Shown here: positions 17,442 to 25,908 of the stretch, in pieces | Numbering within the stretch: the first letter of the stretch is position 1 | Layout: every line of letters begins with the position of its first letter | Assembly: GCF_900589395.1 (NCBI RefSeq) | Contig: NZ_UUIS01000075.1 | Coordinates: forward strand, 124,001 to 188,000 | DNA length: 64,000 nucleotides | Source: Pseudomonas viridiflava | GTDB lineage: Bacteria; Pseudomonadota; Gammaproteobacteria; Pseudomonadales; Pseudomonadaceae | Reading direction: 5' to 3' | Position numbers and translations under genes: made by a program | Notes under the pieces: model-generated | The model's input: only the letters and a program-made list of their open reading frames with translations | The model's database searches: none | Told to the model about the DNA's origin: nothing

Positions 17442-18080
17442 TCAGCGAGCCGTCACTCGATGGGGGGCAAGCATGGCCACGGCCGTTGCACCGATGCTCT
17501 GCAGGTCTTCACGACTGACGCCGTCGTGGGCCTGCAGCGACATGCCTTCCAACAGCGTGTTAAGCGCGGCGGCCAGCAGGCGGGTGTCTGTCTGCGCATG
17601 CAGTTGCCCGTCGGCGATGGCACGGTCCAGACGCTGCTGCAGGCAGTCGCGGCCCTCCTGGCGCAGAGCCTTGAGGGCGGCGCTGACCGAGGCGGCATCG
17701 TCCGAGACGTTGACCGCCGCCAGCACCACCATGCACCCGCAGGGTGCCAGGGGCTCGGTCAGGATCGAAGCTGATGAGTGGAAAAAATCGCCCATGGCAC
17801 GCACCACGTCCGGTTCGCTGTCCATGCGCATCCAGGTCGCGTCCCAGAACGTGGCTTCATAGTGCTCGACCGCCTCCAGGAACAGTCTGGACTTGTTGCC
17901 GAAAGCGGCATAGAGGCTGGGCGGGTTGATGTGCATGGCGGTGCACAGCTCGGCGATCGACGCCGGCTCATAGCCGCGCTTCCAGAACACCGCCAAGGCC
18001 TGTAACAAAGCCTGGTCACGGTCAAAGGCACGGGGGCGGCCCTTGCTGCGAGGCGCAGAGGGCAGGGGGGTATCGGTCAT
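17442..18080 (-). CDS. TetR/AcrR-family regulator
   Basis: The ATG at 18080 gives 212 residues; an upstream in-frame start at 18146 is unsupported. The HTH lies at about residues 20-60 (YEPASIAELCTAMHINPPSLYAAFGNK). The C-terminal domain holds the CGCMVVLAAVNVSDDA segment seen in a large TetR subgroup that often controls a nearby oxidoreductase or efflux gene. It is divergent from a second TetR gene with 140 bases between. Its target is not evident. Confidence 0.85.
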   Translation of the reverse strand: MTDTPLPSAPRSKGRPRAFDRDQALLQALAVFWKRGYEPASIAELCTAMHINPPSLYAAFGNKSRLFLEAVEHYEATFWDATWMRMDSEPDVVRAMGDFFHSSASILTEPLAPCGCMVVLAAVNVSDDAASVSAALKALRQEGRDCLQQRLDRAIADGQLHAQTDTRLLAAALNTLLEGMSLQAHDGVSREDLQSIGATAVAMLAPHRVTAR

Positions 18081-18220
18081 GGATCTGATGGCCTTGAAAC
18101 ACAGGCGTTGATCATACACAAAACCGCTTCTGCGAACGGGCTGCACGGTGCGGCCCTGTGTGGTCGGTTATCGAGCCGTCACTGACGGTGCGGGGTTTTT
18201 TTGATAGCATCCGGGCCACC

Positions 18221-18802
18221 ATGAAAAAAAACCAACCCTATATGCGTCAGCACATTCTCGATGTCGCTCGCACGCTCATGACCCATAAAGGCTATACCGC
18301 TGTCGGCCTGACCGAACTGCTCGGGGCGGCCGGCGTTCCCAAGGGCTCGTTCTACCATTATTTTGCATCCAAGGAAGTCTTCGGGCAGGCCTTGCTCGAA
18401 GCGTATTTCCAGGACTACATCGGTCGCGTAGACGCGCTGCTGAACGCCACGGGCACAGGGGCCGAGCGCTTGCTGGGCTATCTGCGCTACTGGGCCGAGA
18501 CCCAAGTGCTCGACCACACCGATCAGAAGTGCCTGGTGGTCAAGCTAGGTGCCGAAGTCTGCGACCTGTCCGAAGACATGCGGGGTGTTCTGGAAAAAGG
18601 TACGGCCATGATCATCCAGCGTATCCGCCAAGGCGTCGAGCGGGGTCAGGCCGACGGCTCGATCAACTCTGGTCTGGAGGCAGCGCTGCTGGCTGACTCG
18701 CTTTATCAGTTGTGGCTGGGCGCTTCGTTGATGGTCAAGTTGCAGCATTCGGCACAGCCGTTCGAAGCGGCGATGCAGATGAGCCAGCGGCTGCTGTCAT
18801 AG
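18221..18802 (+). CDS. TetR-family repressor of the ene-reductase (NemR-like)
   Basis: The 193-residue product from ATG 18221 has an HTH at about residues 10-55 (GYTAVGLTELLGAAGVPKGSFYHYFASKE) and a C-terminal domain with Cys at about 106 (DQKCLVVKLGAEVCDLS), the position of the reactive cysteine region in NemR-type electrophile sensors. The gene directly precedes nemA. Two identical TAGAC-N5-GTCTA sites lie between them. In the E. coli NemR-NemA system the regulator senses quinones, aldehydes and N-ethylmaleimide; the same is inferred here. Confidence 0.82.
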   Translation: MKKNQPYMRQHILDVARTLMTHKGYTAVGLTELLGAAGVPKGSFYHYFASKEVFGQALLEAYFQDYIGRVDALLNATGTGAERLLGYLRYWAETQVLDHTDQKCLVVKLGAEVCDLSEDMRGVLEKGTAMIIQRIRQGVERGQADGSINSGLEAALLADSLYQLWLGASLMVKLQHSAQPFEAAMQMSQRLLS

Positions 18803-18868
18803 CGTTTCAGACCATTTGCCCTATGCCCTTGTTGTCGGATCTTGATGAAAGCACCTGTGGTTTTTTCT

Positions 18869-18889
18869 GTAGACGACTGGTCTATTCAT
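18869..18889. promoter_or_regulatory. Putative NemR-like operator 1
   Basis: A 21-bp sequence containing the dyad TAGACGACTGGTCTA (18870-18884) is repeated exactly at 18958-18978, with an 89-bp period. The dyad form (TAGAC/GTCTA) suits a TetR-family dimer. Confidence 0.65.
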
Positions 18890-18957
18890 CGTTAGTATGA
18901 CGGTCTTCTGTAAATGGCGAGGTGGCCAAGGCCCTGCGCCGTTTTTTTGGCAATAAA

Positions 18958-18978
18958 GTAGACGACTGGTCTATTCAT
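18958..18978. promoter_or_regulatory. Putative NemR-like operator 2
   Basis: This is an exact copy of the 18869-18889 element. It ends immediately before the ATG at 18979 and only 12 bases before the preferred nemA start, so a bound repressor would block the transcription start or leader. Confidence 0.65.
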
Positions 18979-18990
18979 ATGAGTTCAGAC

Positions 18991-20094
18991 ATGACCGATA
19001 ACGCATGGCGCACCGATCTGTTCAACCCCGTCAGCCTGGGTGCCCTTACGCTGGCCAACCGCATCGTCATGGCACCGGTAACCCGTAGCCGCTATGCCGA
19101 GGACGGTGTGCCGGGTGAGCTGCATGCGCTGTATTACGCCCAGCGCGCCAGCGCCGGGCTGATCATCGCCGAGGCGACCAATATTTCTGCGCAAGGCCGT
19201 GGCTATGCCGCCACACCGGGTATCTGGAACGATGCACAGGTGGCTGGCTGGCAGAAAGTGACCGAGGCGGTACACGCCGCCGGCGGTAAAATCGTCTGCC
19301 AGCTCTGGCACGTAGGCCGGTTTTCCAGTGTGCAGTTGCAACCCGATGGTGCGGCGCCGGTAGCACCATCGGCCATCAAGGCCGAAGGCAATACCTACAC
19401 CACCGAGGGTTTTGTCCCGGTGTCGACGCCCCGTGCCCTGGAAACGGATGAAATCCCCGGCATCATCGACCAGTACCGGCATGCCGCCGAAAACGCCAGG
19501 CGCGCAGGTTTCGATGGCGTCGAGGTGCACTCGGCCAACAGCTACCTGCTCGACCAGTTCCTGCGCGACTCCACCAACCGGCGTACTGATCAATACGGTG
19601 GCTCGATCGAGAACCGCGCCCGGCTGACGCTGGAAGTGACCGACGCCGTCGTGAAGGTCTGGGGCCATGAGCGGGTGGGGATTCGCCTGTCGCCGGTGAC
19701 ACCGGATGCCGGTAACACGCCGCCGGACAGCAATGTCATGGCAATGTACGGCTATCTGATCCGGCAGCTCAATGCGTTCGATCTGGCGTATCTGCACGTT
19801 GTCGAAGGCGCCACAGCCACCTCGCGCGAAGTACCGGCCGGTGTGGACCTGGACGCGTTGAGCGGGCAGTTCAACGGGCCGTTCATTGGCAATAACAACT
19901 ACGACCTGGAGATGGCCATCCAGCGCCGGGCGCAAGGCCGGATCGACGCTGTCGCCTTCGGACGCTTGTTCATTTCCAACCCGGACCTGGTCGAGCGTCT
20001 GCGCCAGGGTGCCGGGTTGGCCATTGCCCCGCATGAGAGCTACTACGGCGGCGGTGCCAAGGGCTACACCGACTGGCCGCCGGGCAACTATTGA
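18991..20094 (+). CDS. nemA: N-ethylmaleimide reductase, old yellow enzyme family
   Basis: The start at 18991 (MTDNAWRTDLFNP) has a GAG 7 bases upstream; the in-frame ATG at 18979 lacks a site and touches the operator. The ~367-residue FMN TIM-barrel shows MAPVTRSR near the N terminus, QLWHVGR, the catalytic HSANSYLLDQFLRD segment (His/Asn pair and Tyr), YGGSIENR and a late FGRLFISNPDL. OYE enzymes reduce activated alkenes, quinones and nitro compounds with NADPH in the cytoplasm. It is preceded by its own TetR gene. Confidence 0.9.
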   Translation: MTDNAWRTDLFNPVSLGALTLANRIVMAPVTRSRYAEDGVPGELHALYYAQRASAGLIIAEATNISAQGRGYAATPGIWNDAQVAGWQKVTEAVHAAGGKIVCQLWHVGRFSSVQLQPDGAAPVAPSAIKAEGNTYTTEGFVPVSTPRALETDEIPGIIDQYRHAAENARRAGFDGVEVHSANSYLLDQFLRDSTNRRTDQYGGSIENRARLTLEVTDAVVKVWGHERVGIRLSPVTPDAGNTPPDSNVMAMYGYLIRQLNAFDLAYLHVVEGATATSREVPAGVDLDALSGQFNGPFIGNNNYDLEMAIQRRAQGRIDAVAFGRLFISNPDLVERLRQGAGLAIAPHESYYGGGAKGYTDWPPGNY

Positions 20095-20118
20095 TGATGC
20101 CAGCTTGCTGAGCCCGAA

Positions 20119-20145
20119 CCACTGCCCGGCTTCTCCGGGCAGTGG
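20119..20145. terminator. Bidirectional-type hairpin after nemA
   Basis: CCACTGCCCGG (20119-20129) pairs perfectly with CCGGGCAGTGG (20135-20145) across a 5-base loop, between two convergent stops. Confidence 0.75.
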
Positions 20146-20163
20146 TCTGTCGCAGGCTTGGGA

Positions 20164-20547
20164 TCAGGGCGCGACGTGGGTGTGGTAGATCTTGCTGACT
20201 ACCGTCCAGCGGCCTTCGACTTTCAGCAAATTGAAGAAATCGGTAAAGCAGAAGCCGGAAATGTCATTGGTGTCGATACGCGCGCTGGCAGCGGTGCCGA
20301 CGATATCGATATTAACGATGGCACTCTGTGCTTCGGGAGAAGGGCGAAAGGCACTGTCGATGATGTCAAACAAGCCCTGGATGGGGCCGCCTGTGAGTTT
20401 TTGTTCGGCATCGACACCGAAGAGAGTGGCCTGCTCACTGAATGCCGGTTTCATGAGGCTGCTCTGTGCCTGTTTGCCGCCTTCGTTGTACTGGTTGAGC
20501 ACGGTAACGATGGCGTTGTATTCCTGCACGTAGGTGGGGTGGGTCAT
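20164..20547 (-). CDS. NTF2-like putative lumazine-binding family protein
   Basis: The start at ATG 20547 is preceded by AGGAG and gives 127 residues; the frame extends to 20595 without support. It is a single NTF2-like domain of the small lumazine-binding type, with YNEGGKQAQSSLMKPAFSEQ near the N terminus and VEGRWTVVSKIYHTH at the C terminus. There is no signal peptide. The function is unknown. Confidence 0.75.
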   Translation of the reverse strand: MTHPTYVQEYNAIVTVLNQYNEGGKQAQSSLMKPAFSEQATLFGVDAEQKLTGGPIQGLFDIIDSAFRPSPEAQSAIVNIDIVGTAASARIDTNDISGFCFTDFFNLLKVEGRWTVVSKIYHTHVAP

Positions 20548-20754
20548 GGTAGGGCTCCTGAATGGGTATATCTGTAGTGATCGATAAGCTGCCATCGAAT
20601 TCTATAGTGATTACTACAAATAGTATCGGGGTTTATTCAGGCCCACATGATTCCCGCCGTTTCCAAGGGTTACAGTCAGCACTTGACCGTGCTGTTCTTC
20701 CTTATCAGCTTAAAAATGAATCATTGATTTTATTGAATATTAGACTCAACGCTT

Positions 20755-20861
20755 GTAGGAGCGCGCTTGCCCGCGACCGAGTGCGAAGCGCTCGCAAAAT
20801 CTCGGAAACGCTGAAATTTTACGACTGCTACGCAGCCGGTCGCGGGCAAGCGCGCTCCTAC
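20755..20861. repeat. Paired REP palindrome (single copy)
   Basis: Perfect 25-bp inverted arms at 20755-20779 and 20837-20861 surround a core nearly identical to that of the 6217-6692 repeat, in the same orientation. It sits in the ~330-bp gap between the NTF2-like and LysR genes; the rest of that gap shows nothing recognisable. Confidence 0.85.
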
Positions 20862-20877
20862 AAGGCGGCCTTGTACC

Positions 20878-21768
20878 TCACTGCGGCCATTGTTCCAGCA
20901 GAATCGACACGAACTTTTCCGCCGCCGGCGACAGCGATGCCCCGCGCCGGTACACCAGGCCCAGGGTGCGGTTGACCACCGGGTCGCTCAGCGGAATGCT
21001 CACCAGGGTTGGATGATCGGCGGCCGGCATGGCCAGGCTGGGCATGGCCGACACCCCAAGCCCGGCCTCGACCATGCCCAGCGAAGTCGACAGGTGCTGA
21101 ACTTCATAAAACCACTGCGGGCGCCAGCTCAGGGCGGACAACGCGTGGTCCAGCAGCATGCGGTTGCCGCTCAGCCGGCCCACCCCGATCAGCCGGTAAT
21201 CGCTCAGTTCCGACCAGGTAATCGACGTGCGGCTGGCCAGTTCATGGTCGCGGCGGCACGCCAGCACGAAGGGTTCGTTGACCAGCGGCACGAACTCGAT
21301 GTCCGGGTGCTGGCCACTCATCATGTTGATGCCAAAATCCGCCTCGCCGCGTAATACCGCTTCCAGGCCTTCGTTGGCGCTGAGGTCGAGCAGGCGAATG
21401 CGGATCTTCGGATAGCGCTCGTTGTACAGGCGAATCACCGAGGGCAGGAAATAGAACGCCGCCGTGGGAATGCAGGCGAGGGTGACCTGACCGACCTGAC
21501 GCTCGGCCAGCTCGCGGATATTCAGGATCGAGTCGTCGAAATCGTCCAGCAGACGCCGCGCCTTGGGCAGGAAATCCCGCCCGACGCTGGTCAGGCTGAC
21601 CTTGCGTGTCGTGCGGTCAAGCAGGGTCGTACCGAGACCCTCTTCAAGCTTTTTGATCCGTCGGCTCAACGCTGGTTGTGACAAGTGAAGGGCATCGGCC
21701 GCCTCGTGGAAACTGCCAAGTTCGGCGATTTTCACGAAAGATCGGATGTCCTGAAGCTCATATTCCAT
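20878..21768 (-). CDS. LysR-family regulator of the carboxylate module
   Basis: The 296-residue product starts at ATG 21768 with GAGGT upstream. The HTH (FHEAADALHLSQPALSRRIKKLE) is followed by a substrate-binding domain. It is divergent from the GalD-type isomerase gene. A 34-bp dyad in the intergenic region is a good operator candidate. It resembles the GalR/PcaQ-like group by position and general sequence, but the effector is not known. Confidence 0.87.
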   Translation of the reverse strand: MEYELQDIRSFVKIAELGSFHEAADALHLSQPALSRRIKKLEEGLGTTLLDRTTRKVSLTSVGRDFLPKARRLLDDFDDSILNIRELAERQVGQVTLACIPTAAFYFLPSVIRLYNERYPKIRIRLLDLSANEGLEAVLRGEADFGINMMSGQHPDIEFVPLVNEPFVLACRRDHELASRTSITWSELSDYRLIGVGRLSGNRMLLDHALSALSWRPQWFYEVQHLSTSLGMVEAGLGVSAMPSLAMPAADHPTLVSIPLSDPVVNRTLGLVYRRGASLSPAAEKFVSILLEQWPQ

Positions 21769-21824
21769 GGTTTGACCTCAAGGTCGAAGCGGGCAGGCAG
21801 ACAATGTCCACACTAAAGCAATCA

Positions 21825-21858
21825 TGCATGGATCGCAATAATAACTCCGATCTTTGCA
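21825..21858. promoter_or_regulatory. Putative LysR operator between the regulator and galD
   Basis: TGCATGGATCG (21825-21835) and CGATCTTTGCA (21848-21858) form an inverted repeat with 9 of 11 positions matching and a 12-bp spacer, centred in the divergent promoter region. Confidence 0.5.
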
Positions 21859-21937
21859 TTTGAATGACGCTAATTTCCCTGACATTCTTGCTCAAAGAAC
21901 ATCAAAAACCCCGATTGATTAGCAAGAGTCAGTAGTC

Positions 21938-23020
21938 ATGCAACGAATTCCTTGTGTACTGATGCGTGGCGGCACCTCCAAAGGGCCTGTGTTCCTGGCC
22001 TGGGACTTGCCGGTTGCCGTCGAAGAACGCGACGAGCTGCTGCTCAACCTGATGGGCTCCGGTCATGAACTGGAGATCGACGGCATTGGCGGTGGCAGCC
22101 CGCAGACCAGCAAGGTGGCGATTGTCAGCCCGTCGTTGCATGCCGACGCCGATGTCGATTACCTGTTCGTGCAAGTGATGGTCGCCGAGCGTCGTGTCGA
22201 CACCGCGCCCAATTGCGGCAACATGCTGTGCGCTGTCGGGCCTTTTGCCGTCGAGCAGGGCCTGGTCAAGGCCACGGGCGATTCGACCCTGGTGCGCATC
22301 CGCAACCTCAACACCGGCACCTTCGTCAATTCCGAGGTTCACACCCCCAGTGGGCTGGTCAGCTATGAAGGCGACACCGCCATTGATGGCGTGCCTGGCA
22401 CCGCAGCGCCGGTAAAACTGACCTTTCTCGATGCCGCCGGCAGCAAGACCGGCAAACTGTTCCCGACCGGCAACACCCAGGATGTCATCGACGGTGTGCC
22501 GGTAACCTGCATCGACATGGCCATGCCGATGATGCTGATCGAAGCCGCTCATCTGGGCAAGCGTGGGAATGAAACACCGGCACAGCTGGACGCCGACAGC
22601 GAATTTCTCAAGCGTCTGGAAAGCCTGCGCCTGCAAGCGGGCCTGGCCATGGGCCTGGGCGATGTCAGTCAGAAAGTGATTCCAAAGCCGGTACTGGTGT
22701 CACGGCCGTTCGCTGACGGCACCTTGTCGGTGCGCTATTTCATGCCGCACAACTGCCATCGGGCACTGGCCATTACCGGTTCCATCGGTCTTGCCACCGC
22801 CTGCGTGACGCCCGGCAGTGTCGTGGCCGCCATGCTGGACCTGGCGGATGAACCGCGCCTGCAACAGGTGCGCATCGAACACCCCAGTGGAGGCATCGAT
22901 GTTGTTTTGTCGTACACGGGTGAAAACGCCGATACCATCCGCGCCTCTGTGGTGCGCACGGCACGCCGGTTGTTCTCCGGTTTCGTCTATGCACCTGCTT
23001 CGCAACGCCTGGCCGGCTGA
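21938..23020 (+). CDS. galD: 4-oxalomesaconate tautomerase-like PrpF-family isomerase
   Basis: This 360-residue PrpF/GalD-fold protein has MRGGTSKGPVFL at residues 9-20, the catalytic-cysteine motif NCGNM at 92-96, and late PTGNTQDVIDGVPVTC and GDVSQK segments. GalD and LigU move a double bond in 4-oxalomesaconate (gallate/protocatechuate 4,5-pathway); PrpF isomerises 2-methylaconitate; related members act on aconitate-like acids. Here no gallate dioxygenase is nearby and the downstream genes are DctA and a CitMHS carrier, so a tricarboxylate substrate is a real alternative. The symbol reflects family, not proven substrate. Confidence 0.75.
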   Translation: MQRIPCVLMRGGTSKGPVFLAWDLPVAVEERDELLLNLMGSGHELEIDGIGGGSPQTSKVAIVSPSLHADADVDYLFVQVMVAERRVDTAPNCGNMLCAVGPFAVEQGLVKATGDSTLVRIRNLNTGTFVNSEVHTPSGLVSYEGDTAIDGVPGTAAPVKLTFLDAAGSKTGKLFPTGNTQDVIDGVPVTCIDMAMPMMLIEAAHLGKRGNETPAQLDADSEFLKRLESLRLQAGLAMGLGDVSQKVIPKPVLVSRPFADGTLSVRYFMPHNCHRALAITGSIGLATACVTPGSVVAAMLDLADEPRLQQVRIEHPSGGIDVVLSYTGENADTIRASVVRTARRLFSGFVYAPASQRLAG

Positions 23021-23071
23021 GGCTGCCAGTACGGTTTTGCATCAGCACAATTCTAAAAAACGGGTGATGCC

Positions 23072-24382
23072 ATGAAAGTTGTCAAATCGCTCTACTTCCA
23101 GATTGTCTGCGCCGTGATCCTGGGGGTGCTGGTCGGGCACTTCTGGGCGCAGCAGGCCGTGGCCCTGAAGCCGCTGGGTGATGCGTTCATCAAGCTGATC
23201 AAGATGATGATCGCGCCGGTGGTGTTCTGCACCATCGTCACCGGCATTGCCGGCATGAGCGACAAGCGTTCGCTGGGCCGCCTGCTGAGCAAGACCCTGC
23301 TGCTGTTTCTGGGGCTGACGGTGATCAGCCTGTTCATCGGCCTGGGTGCGGTGTACCTGTTCCAGCCAGGCGCGGGCATGAACATCGACCCCAGCCGCCT
23401 GAGCACTCAGGGTTTGTCGCAGTACACCGACTCGGCGGCGAAGTTGAGCGTGGTGGAGTTCTTCATGCACATCATCCCCGACACCTTCATCGGTGCGTTC
23501 AACAAGGGTGAAGTGTTGCCGGTGCTGTTCATTGCCGTGCTCAGCGGCTTTGCCCTGTCATCGCTGGGCGAGCGTGGCAAGCCGGTGCTGACGGTGCTTG
23601 AATCGGCCTCGCACATGGTGTTCAAGATCTTCGCCTACCTGATGCGTTTCGCCCCGATCGGCGCATTCGGCGCCCTGGCCTTTACCGTGGGCCAGTACGG
23701 CATCACCTCACTGGGGTCGCTGGCCAAGCTGATCATGACCCTGTACGTCGCCTGCGGTTTCTTCGTCTTTGTGGTGCTGGGCAGCATTTGCCGGGCCCAC
23801 GGGTTCAGCCTGTGGAAGTTGCTGCGTTATCTCCGTGAAGAGTTCCTGGTGGTCCTGGGCACCTCTTCAACGGAGCCGGTGATGCCGCGCATGCTGGAAA
23901 AACTCCAGGCCCTGGGCTGCAAGAAAAGCATCGTCGGCCTGGTGTTGCCCACCGGCTACTCGTTCAACCTCGACGGCACGGCCATCTATCTGTCGCTGGC
24001 GGCCATCTTCATTGCCCAGGCCTGCAACATCGACCTGAGCGCCGGGCAGGTGATCACCATGCTGGCAATCATGCTGCTCTCGTCCAAGGGCGCCGCCGGG
24101 GTGACCGGCAGCGGCTTCGTGGCACTGGCCTCGACCCTGACTGTGATCCACGACATTCCTCTGGCAGGCCTGGCCTTGCTGATCGGTATCGACCGCTTCA
24201 TGTCCGAAGCCCGGGCCCTGACCAGCCTGGCCAGCAATGCCGTGGCCACCGTGGTCATCGCGCTGTCGGAAAAGGGCTGCGACCGCCAGGTGCTGCAGGA
24301 CACGCTCGACGGCAAGATCACTGAACCGGTCAACGCCACTGCTGAGTCCTGGGACACCCAGGCGTCCGCCCGACACAGCTAA
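23072..24382 (+). CDS. dctA: C4-dicarboxylate:cation symporter DctA
   Basis: The 436-residue DAACS protein shows the DctA signatures IKMMIAPVVFCTIVTGIAG, TSSTEPVMPRMLEKL, GYSFNLDGTAIYLS and SKGAAGVTGSGF. It imports succinate, fumarate, malate and in some bacteria orotate or citrate-like acids across the inner membrane. It lies 51 bases after the galD-type gene on the same strand, so it is probably co-transcribed. A second, more general DctA usually exists elsewhere in Pseudomonas genomes. Confidence 0.9.
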   Translation: MKVVKSLYFQIVCAVILGVLVGHFWAQQAVALKPLGDAFIKLIKMMIAPVVFCTIVTGIAGMSDKRSLGRLLSKTLLLFLGLTVISLFIGLGAVYLFQPGAGMNIDPSRLSTQGLSQYTDSAAKLSVVEFFMHIIPDTFIGAFNKGEVLPVLFIAVLSGFALSSLGERGKPVLTVLESASHMVFKIFAYLMRFAPIGAFGALAFTVGQYGITSLGSLAKLIMTLYVACGFFVFVVLGSICRAHGFSLWKLLRYLREEFLVVLGTSSTEPVMPRMLEKLQALGCKKSIVGLVLPTGYSFNLDGTAIYLSLAAIFIAQACNIDLSAGQVITMLAIMLLSSKGAAGVTGSGFVALASTLTVIHDIPLAGLALLIGIDRFMSEARALTSLASNAVATVVIALSEKGCDRQVLQDTLDGKITEPVNATAESWDTQASARHS

Positions 24383-24508
24383 CCGCCTTACCCCCAATAA
24401 CGCCTTGAAAACACAGGTGCCGGGCTCCCATCATCGGGAAGCCTGGCGCTCGGGAGGCCGTGCGCCTGCGCATCGGCCAAGCAGCCAATAACAAAAAGAG
24501 AATTTCCT

Positions 24509-25813
24509 ATGCTCGCTCTGCTCGGCCTGGCCATGGTCGTGGTGTTCACCTACCTGATCATGAGTAAACGCCTCTCGCCCATCGTCGCCCTGACCCTGGT
24601 GCCCATCGTGTTCGCGCTGATCGGCGGCTTTGCCCCGACCACCGGAAAAATGATGCTCGACGGCCTGAAAATGGTGGCGCCCTCGGCGGCGCTGCTGCTG
24701 TTTGCCATCCTTTTCTTCGGCCTGATGATTGATGCCGGCCTGTTCGACCCGCTGATCCGCAAGATCCTCAAGCGCGTCAACGGCGACCCGATGAAAATCG
24801 CTATCGGCACCGCCTTGCTGTCGCTGGTAGTCGCCCTGGACGGCGACGGCACTACCACCTACATGATCACCTGTGCGGCCATGCTGCCGCTGTACAAGCG
24901 CATCGGCATGAACCCGATGATCCTGGCCACTATCGCCATGCTGTCGCTGAGCATCATGAGCGGCATGACCCCGTGGGGCGGGCCGGCGACACGGGCCATC
25001 GCAGCGCTGGGGCTGGATGCCGGCGAATACTTCGTGCCGTTGTTGCCGACCATGATCGGCGGCGCGATGTGGGTGGTGTTCACCGCCTTCCTGCTGGGCC
25101 GTGCCGAGCGCAAGCGCATTGGCAATATCGAGCTGCAAAGCGGCGGCGGCAACTGCTACATCAACGAGATCCTCGGCGACACCCCGCACAAGCGTCCGAA
25201 GCTGGCCTACGTCAACCTGGCGCTGGTCATCGCGGTCATGATCGCGCTGGTGATGGGCGTCATGCACTCGGCCGTCCTGTTCCTGATCGGCTTCGTCATC
25301 GCCCTGATGATCAACTACCCGCAACTGGACATCCAGAAAGAGCGCATCCTGGCGCATTCGGGCAATGCCATGACCGTGGTGCTGCTGGTGTTTGCCGCCG
25401 GTATCTTCGCCGGCATTTTCTCGGGCACCAAGATGGTCGATGCCATGGCGCAAACCCTGGTCGAATGGATTCCGCCGTCGTGGGGCCACCTGTTCCCGCT
25501 GGTGGTGGCGATTACCAGCATGCCGCTGACCTTCGTGCTGTCCAACGATGCCTACTACTTTGGTGTGGTGCCGATTCTGGCCAATGCCGCCGCGGCCTAC
25601 GGTATTTCGCCGCTGGAAATCGCCCGCGCCTCGATCCTCGGCCAGCCAGTGCACCTGATGAGCCCGCTGGTGGCCTCGACGTTGTTGCTGGTCGGCATGG
25701 TCGACCGCGACATCGGTGATTTCCAGCGGGCCACGGTCAAGTGGGCGGTGCTCACCTCCCTGGTGATTACCGCCCTGGCCCTGCTGACCGGCGCCATCAG
25801 CCTGTTCGTCTGA
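24509..25813 (+). CDS. CitMHS-family citrate/tricarboxylate transporter
   Basis: The 434-residue protein has about twelve hydrophobic segments and the CitMHS motif region VVALDGDGTTTYMITCAAMLP, followed by SGMTPWGGP and PLTFVLSNDAYYFG. Family members import citrate complexed with Mg2+ or Ca2+, or free tricarboxylates. It is the third carboxylate-handling gene in this operon, after the isomerase and DctA. A hairpin follows it. Confidence 0.88.
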   Translation: MLALLGLAMVVVFTYLIMSKRLSPIVALTLVPIVFALIGGFAPTTGKMMLDGLKMVAPSAALLLFAILFFGLMIDAGLFDPLIRKILKRVNGDPMKIAIGTALLSLVVALDGDGTTTYMITCAAMLPLYKRIGMNPMILATIAMLSLSIMSGMTPWGGPATRAIAALGLDAGEYFVPLLPTMIGGAMWVVFTAFLLGRAERKRIGNIELQSGGGNCYINEILGDTPHKRPKLAYVNLALVIAVMIALVMGVMHSAVLFLIGFVIALMINYPQLDIQKERILAHSGNAMTVVLLVFAAGIFAGIFSGTKMVDAMAQTLVEWIPPSWGHLFPLVVAITSMPLTFVLSNDAYYFGVVPILANAAAAYGISPLEIARASILGQPVHLMSPLVASTLLLVGMVDRDIGDFQRATVKWAVLTSLVITALALLTGAISLFV

Positions 25814-25842
25814 GTCACCTGCCTTTTTGATCCCTCCGTAAA

Positions 25843-25866
25843 ACGCCTTCTTTATATAGAAGGCGT
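25843..25866 (+). terminator. Hairpin after the CitMHS gene
   Basis: ACGCCTTCT (25843-25851) pairs with AGAAGGCGT (25858-25866) across a 6-base AT loop, 30 bases after the stop. It may separate the transporter genes from oprD or act as a partial terminator. Confidence 0.6.
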
Positions 25867-25908
25867 GCGGTGGGCTGCGTCCTCAATAACAACAATGAGT
25901 CGTTTGCC

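Noticed and set aside
16174..24382. The two DAACS transporters as a recent duplication
   Set aside because: The two proteins share family motifs but differ widely elsewhere, so they are old paralogues.
24431..25654. A 407-codon open frame on the - strand opposite the CitMHS gene
   Set aside because: The translation is dominated by H, Q, G and D, as expected from an antisense frame; the + strand frame is a complete transporter.
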